In this document: positions 58,976-64,000 of the stretch, piece after piece
Layout of the letters: the number at the start of each line of letters is the position of its first letter
Numbering within the stretch: the stretch's first letter is position 1
Origin: Sipunculus nudus
Lineage: Eukaryota > Annelida > Sipuncula > Golfingiida > Sipunculidae
Reading direction: 5' to 3'
DNA length: 64,000 bases
Assembly (NCBI GenBank): GCA_026874595.1
Contig: CM049316.1
Span: forward strand, 932,001-996,000
Notes under the pieces: generated by a model
What the model was told of the DNA's origin: nothing
Databases searched by the model: none
Seen by the model: the letters and a program-made list of their open reading frames with translations, nothing else
Program-made: the position numbers and the translations under genes

Positions 58976-60640
58976 GATAAAAAGAGAGAAAGAAAGATGG
59001 AGAAAGAAAGAGAAAAAGCAGAGGAGAGAAAGAGAGAGAAAGAGACCTAGACTGCCAGAGAGAGAGAGAGAAAGAGAGGCTCTCTGGTAATTACTGCCTG
59101 ACCCAGCCTGACCCAGACACTCACAGTGGCAGTAGGTCAGACCTGAAGGTGTTATGTTACTGCCCAGTACACTGCATTTATACTGACCTGATGCAAACAA
59201 TGAAGACATGGTACCTGGAAACTTGAATAAAATCTACAGTTTTTGATCAACTGGTTTCAAATTTCAGATTTTAACATATGAAATGTTAATGTGTACATGC
59301 TGTGAAAATTATATCCACAGCACTAACAGGAAAAATTTGAATATTTATATTTTTTTAAATGGTATCAGGAAAAAAAAGAAAAGTATTCTCAGCTATAAAA
59401 CTAATACATGTGTTAAAATTAATCCAAGGATCAAAACACCCAATATATCATACCAGGAGCAAACTGGAATTGGGAATGTTTAATTTTATGAACTGAAATA
59501 AAGGACCAGCAATATAAATTTTGATTATTTAGCCAGTCTCATGTAACAACTGATACAACCATGAGTTATAAGTCAAACAAATTAAAATCTTTAATGAACA
59601 CTTGTCTGAGTAATATTTTAAATTGTTGACATATTTATTTATTATTTTAATTTTGTAATAAATATAAACCAACAAGTTAAAGACCTGGAAAAGACCTGGA
59701 AATTTAGATTAATTTAATATAATCAACTGCATCATTGTCTATCATTATCTTGCTTCATATAATCCCTAATAGTAAACAACAATTTATTTTAATTATTTAT
59801 TTTTCATTTTTATGGTTGAAATGAAAAATACCCAATGGTGACTGCATGGTGTTATTTGAAATACAATTTTGGCCATCCATGGAAGATCCATAAATGATCA
59901 GTAATTGCAAGGTAATCCCCTGTAACTCATTAACTATAAATTCCTTTTCCATTTATTTTTTAAGTTCTTATCATAAACCAAACATTAAAAAAAGTTTATT
60001 GTTATGTTTATGGCCTAAACAAATACTAGTGGAGGGGGTTGGACAGTTAGATCCAGTTGAAGCCACCCAAGAGCTGGCTGGCTGCAGAGTGCCTCGCTTC
60101 AAGCATGCGTAATTGGCCTGAAAGGTCAATGTGGGGACATAAAAGAGGGGCTTCAGTACAGCCAAGGTGTGATATGGTCTCAAAAAAACTTTCATAAAAG
60201 CTAGTTTTTGACCAATTCCTTTTATAACTTCAGAATTTAGAAGCTTAAATCCTTACCAGTGCAAGATATGAAAATTAAATCAACAGTGCTTACAGGGAAA
60301 AAACATGCCATGGCCAAAGTCGGGCAAAATTTAAGGTACTGATTTTATATTTATCCTAATAACTTATAAAATTTGAAAAATTCAGAACTAATTTTGGGAA
60401 TACAATTGAATCTTGATTAAATAATGTTATATCCCTGGCAAAAAATGTCTACCTTCAGCAATTTTCATGTTAAGAGAGTAAATATATTTCTTGATTTTTT
60501 ACAAAGAAACGTGCCAGTCTTACGGATGGACATCCAGATGGACAGACAGATGGACGGCACGACAGACGGCAAGACAGACGGACGACAAACAATGGACCAC
60601 GACTATAGCTCAGATGACTTATAGTCAGCTGAGCTAAAAA
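57557..60640 (+). mobile_element. Family B Helitron-like element E3
   Basis: The head is AACAAGGGACCCATGGGTC with GGCGCTCAGCTGA; the palindrome is 57564-57575. The tail is ATAGTCAGCTGAGCTAAAAA at 60640, after a GACA/GACG microsatellite (60525-60590). The first 520 bp are collinear with E1. It contains a (GA)n-rich tract at 58925-59080, a decayed core and no E1-type 180-bp array. Sequence at 59440-59825 recurs at 14160-14535. No transposition protein is visible. Confidence 0.65.
58925..59080. repeat. (GA)n-rich microsatellite
   Basis: A pure GAGAGA run of about 40 bases followed by imperfect GAAAGA/GAGAAA repeats. The Arg/Glu/Lys-rich frame on + and the Ser/Leu-rich frame on - are translations of this tract. 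Confidence 0.95.
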
Positions 60641-61474
60641 TGAGCCAACATTCCACATCTCAGTTAATATATCTCCCCAACCCCGGTAATAAGCCCAGTA
60701 TACTGTATGTTACAATTGTATACAATGTTATCATTGTATTTCTTCTTTGTGTACTGTTTGTTATAATGAATGACCCAATAGTACAACTTGTCTTATCCCT
60801 GTATTTTGATGCATAATGAATGGTCCCAAAATATTGCCTTTTCTATATTTAAATGTTATAATAAATGGTCCCATGGTAGTGAAGCTTTTCTCATTTTTTT
60901 ATAAATGAATTGATCCAATGATGTTTTCTATTCCATCTTTTATGAATGATCCCATTGGACTGCTGTTTTATTTGTCCATTCAAATACAACAAATAATCCC
61001 TGGGGATTGCACCTCCCATGTTTTATTCTTCAATCCCTCATGTTTGCTAATTCCTAAGTTCCTGTCCAATATAACTCTTGCTGCCAATTTCACTCACCAA
61101 AGAAGACAACCTCACACCAATTACTTATAATATCCACAGAAAAGTGACAAAAGGGGCATGATGTACCAAGAAATCAATGTTTATAGTACAGGTGAAACTA
61201 ATTAAAGAAAGTAAAATCACAAAACCCATGTGCAGATACAGTTAGGCCATAAATAAGACCATCAAATCATATATAAACTGTAATTAAATATTTAGCCATG
61301 ATAGAAACACTAAAAAATTATGCAAGCAATCATTACACATATAAGTTTTATAATAAAACTTAATGATTGTATTAGTGAAGTGAATTTAAGTCAAGTTAAT
61401 TTAAGTATAATGCACATTTGATGTTGGACAAACCGTTACATAAAATAAAGAAATTTGTGTGCAGCACAAATGGT
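60641..61474. other. Unassigned AT-rich sequence
   Basis: Repeated short words such as TGAATGGTCCCAAAAT, AATGGTCCCATGGTA and ATGATCCCATTGG (60760-60960) hint at an old, very diverged short tandem repeat. No gene recognised. Confidence 0.45.
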
Positions 61475-64000
61475 AACAAGTGACCCACAGATCATGACGC
61501 TCAGCTGCCAAGCATGACCTGCGACATCATGGGCTGAGATTCACAACTTCCAGTTAAATTTTGAAGACCCAATTTGCCAATATGTTGAAATTTTCTACGA
61601 CAACAGAAATATATATCACCTGTGTCTAGTTAAAACACAGTGAATTTATGGTCAGAGGAAAAATATTGATTGTTAAGCTATCAGCAACTATTCCCAGAGC
61701 TTGCTTGATACCTGTCAGTCTCAAAAGGAACACCACAAAGGACAAATATAAGATCAACATATAAAGCAAAAATCAAGGAAATCCATGCAAGAATTATTGA
61801 GAAATGGGTGCTTCTGTTTAAATTTTATTTAATACAAGCCAACTGTACTGCACCTGTATAAATGATGATAATATTTATTAAGAAATATTTGACCCAATCC
61901 TTTGCAAGATAAGATTAATATACTTCCAACTGCATTCACTTTAACAGTTCTTGAGATAATATGATCAAAAGGAATATGGTTGCCTGGTGGCCATATTCAA
62001 CTTCTGACAGGTCTGAAATCAGACAACAAACATTCTCTAAATTGGATCAAACACTGAAGAAAAATCACTGAAACTGCACTGAAAAAAAAGGATTTCTAAG
62101 GTGGCTAACTGACAGACATAATGGATTTCTGACAAGTCAGACATTTGATATCACACATCCTCCAATAAGAGACCAAACTTGGGGCAAATTCTCCAAAGGA
62201 TGGTACAGTAATGAATGTCGAAAACAAATTAAAAGGCATGTTAAGGCCCTCATATCAGATTTATAGATATGCAAATGTAAAAAGTGTAAGTCTAATATTT
62301 TTTATATAACTCTGCTTTTCAATGGGGTCAGCAGGGTAGGTAAACTGCAAAACCTGAAAGAAAGGAAATGCAGAAAGCATGACTAAGAGTCTTGTAATGA
62401 AAAAAAGACATCCTTAATCCAGGTACATATCCACATATTATGAGAACAAACACTTGCTTTTATATGTGGTGATTTATATATAAATATTCTGATATCTAGG
62501 AAACTAATTTTATTGCTATGATTCCATAAAATAAACTGCAAAATGTTCCCATCATCTTATAAATCAGTAGCTAAACCTTAATACTATACTCTCATAGTCT
62601 TAATGCCTGGCTGAAGCATTCCGACAACTGTGTTTTTGTTATGCAGTAACGAGATACTTATCACTCAGCCTTATCACTTAATAGGCTGATACAAAAGGGA
62701 GTCATATGTCACCAGTGTCACTCACAATTACAGCGACACAGTAAGATGTACCAGCTGGATTGCAATGGTTATATATAAAAGAAAAATAGAGATGGTCTAC
62801 AAAATAAGTTATTGCGAACATCCCTGACCAATGACCTTGGCCTTTTGCCCACATATCAACTGGATTCTTTCTAAATGATTGGTAACTACTAACCACTTAA
62901 ATCTGGTGTAATTACTTGGCAACCAATGAGTGAATAACTTTGACGTGCAACCTTTAACCTCCTGACCAGCTGACCCCAAAATCAATCAGTTATTTCTTCA
63001 AGCAAAAAGACCCATAAATATGAAGTTTGGATCAAATTGAGTGATGCATAGATGTGGCATATGTGAAAGACTGAAGGTTTTGGTTGAACAGTTTCACCAG
63101 AAATATGTTCAAAAGCATTTAGAAAAATTAAGTATTGTGGCCTTGACCTTTGACCTTTTGAACTCACCATCAATAGGCTTCTTCCCCTATTGGTAGGTAA
63201 GCCATATATGTCAGATGGAAGGTATAGATTGAAATGTTTGCCTGAAAATGTCTCCACATTAGAAGAGGGTGTGGTGAACTTGACCTTTGACCTCAAAATC
63301 AACAGGTCTTTTCCCCTGTTGGCAGAGAATCGATATCAGTGCTGGAAGGTTTGGAATAAAAAGTCTAGCTTGAAATGTGTCCACAACCTTTTAAAAAAAT
63401 ATGTTCACAACCATTTAGAACAATATTGTGACCTTGACCTTTGACCTTTTGAACTCAACATCAATAGGCTTCTTCCCCTATTGGTAGGTAAGCCATATAT
63501 GACAGATGAAAAGTATAGATTGAAAAGTTTGCCTGAAAATGACTCCACGCAAGAAGAGGGTGCTGTGAACTTGACCTTTGACCTCAAAATCAACAGGTCT
63601 TTTCCCCTGTTGGCAGAGAAGCAATTTCAGTGCTGAAAGGTTTGGAATGAAAGGTCTAGCTTGAAATGTGTCCACAACCTTTTCAAAGAAGTGGATCCTG
63701 TGACCCTGACCTTTGACCTTGTGACCTCAACATCTATAGGATTCTTCTCCCACTTAGTAGGTGAGCTATATGTGAAAGATCAAAGAATTGGGATGAAAGG
63801 TTTGGCTTAAAATGCATCCACAGGCTTTTCAAAGAAGTTGGTTCTGTGACCTTTACCTTTGACCTTGTGACCTCAAAATAATTATGGTTCTTCCCCTGTT
63901 GGTAGGTGAGCTGTATGTGAAAGATGGAAGGTTTAGGATGAAAATTTTGGCTAAAAGAATTATTTCTGGGGGGTGCAAACACATCCCATAACTTCGAGAA
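61475..64000 (+). mobile_element. Family B element E5, runs off the window
   Basis: The head AACAAGTGACCCACAGATC (palindrome decayed) with GACGCTCAGCTGCC starts at 61475. It is an inverted near-full-length relative of E4: 61490-62960 mirrors 48150-49610, and 62960-64000 mirrors the DR1-bearing units of E4. Perfect TGACCT-T-TGACCT sites are at 63144, 63281, 63435, 63572 and 63707. The window ends at ACTTCGAGAA, which corresponds to about 47410 in E4, so about 200 bp including the tail is missing. Confidence 0.7.

Noticed and set aside
58863-59209. Arg/Glu-rich and Ser/Leu-rich frames
   Set aside because: Translations of the (GA)n microsatellite.

Overview
The window looks like non-genic nuclear DNA from an AT-rich, repeat-laden animal genome. 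The repeat repertoire (elements ending in TCAGCTGAGCTAAAAA, GACCCATGGGTC heads, CCTTGACCTTTGACC arrays, ACGG/ACAG microsatellite tails, tandem cores in Helitron-like elements) is the kind seen in marine molluscs, especially bivalves. That assignment is an inference from repeat style. I found no intact protein-coding gene, no rRNA and no canonical tRNA gene. Nearly all open frames are short products of repeats. The only protein fragment I recognise is the C-terminal part of a Tigger/pogo-type transposase near 35.6 kb.

Layout. 1-600: two units of a tandem repeat. 1520-5314, 10462-13866, 14536-17821 and 28193-33985: four copies of one large Helitron-like family (called Family A here). 8762-10316, 19596-22869, 43908-46108, 47206-49624 (reverse), 57557-60640 and 61475 to the window end: members of a second Helitron-like superfamily (Family B), plus fragments. 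12293-13752 and 53378-54554 (reverse): a third family with textbook Helitron ends (5'-TC, 3' hairpin plus CTAG, A/T target). 24477-25600 and 46756-53153 (split): a TA-flanked pogo-like MITE. 26655-26830: a possible miniature LTR element. 28896-32098 and 49972-52173: two foldback elements with remarkable subterminal repeat arrays. 35191-36269: a Tigger-like element inside a minisatellite. 38980-43150: a 4-kb minisatellite with a 35-bp unit and higher-order structure. 38440-38815 and a split copy at 49895-52521: tRNA-derived SINEs.

The insertions are deeply nested, and several can be dated relative to one another because an unfilled copy of the target lies elsewhere in the window. For example, a tandem repeat at 27.5-34.8 kb is interrupted by Family A copy C, which is itself interrupted by the GCATGG foldback element. 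Around 46.7-53.2 kb a pogo-like MITE is interrupted by a Family B element, by a 250-bp flank duplication, and by a SINE that carries the CCTAGG foldback element.

The main points of interest are: (1) Families A and B share no sequence I can see but have the same terminal grammar (AACAAGG, hairpin, short inverted repeat ... inverted repeat, TAAAAA) and both enter AA/TT; (2) one perfect 12-bp palindrome, GGTGGCGCCACC, recurs in the cores of otherwise different repeat families; (3) the two foldback elements have subterminal arrays built from GCATGG or CTCGCCTAGGCGAG; (4) Family B carries serial perfect DR1-type AGGTCA repeats. All coordinates and alignments were made by eye, so boundaries may be off by a few bases to tens of bases.
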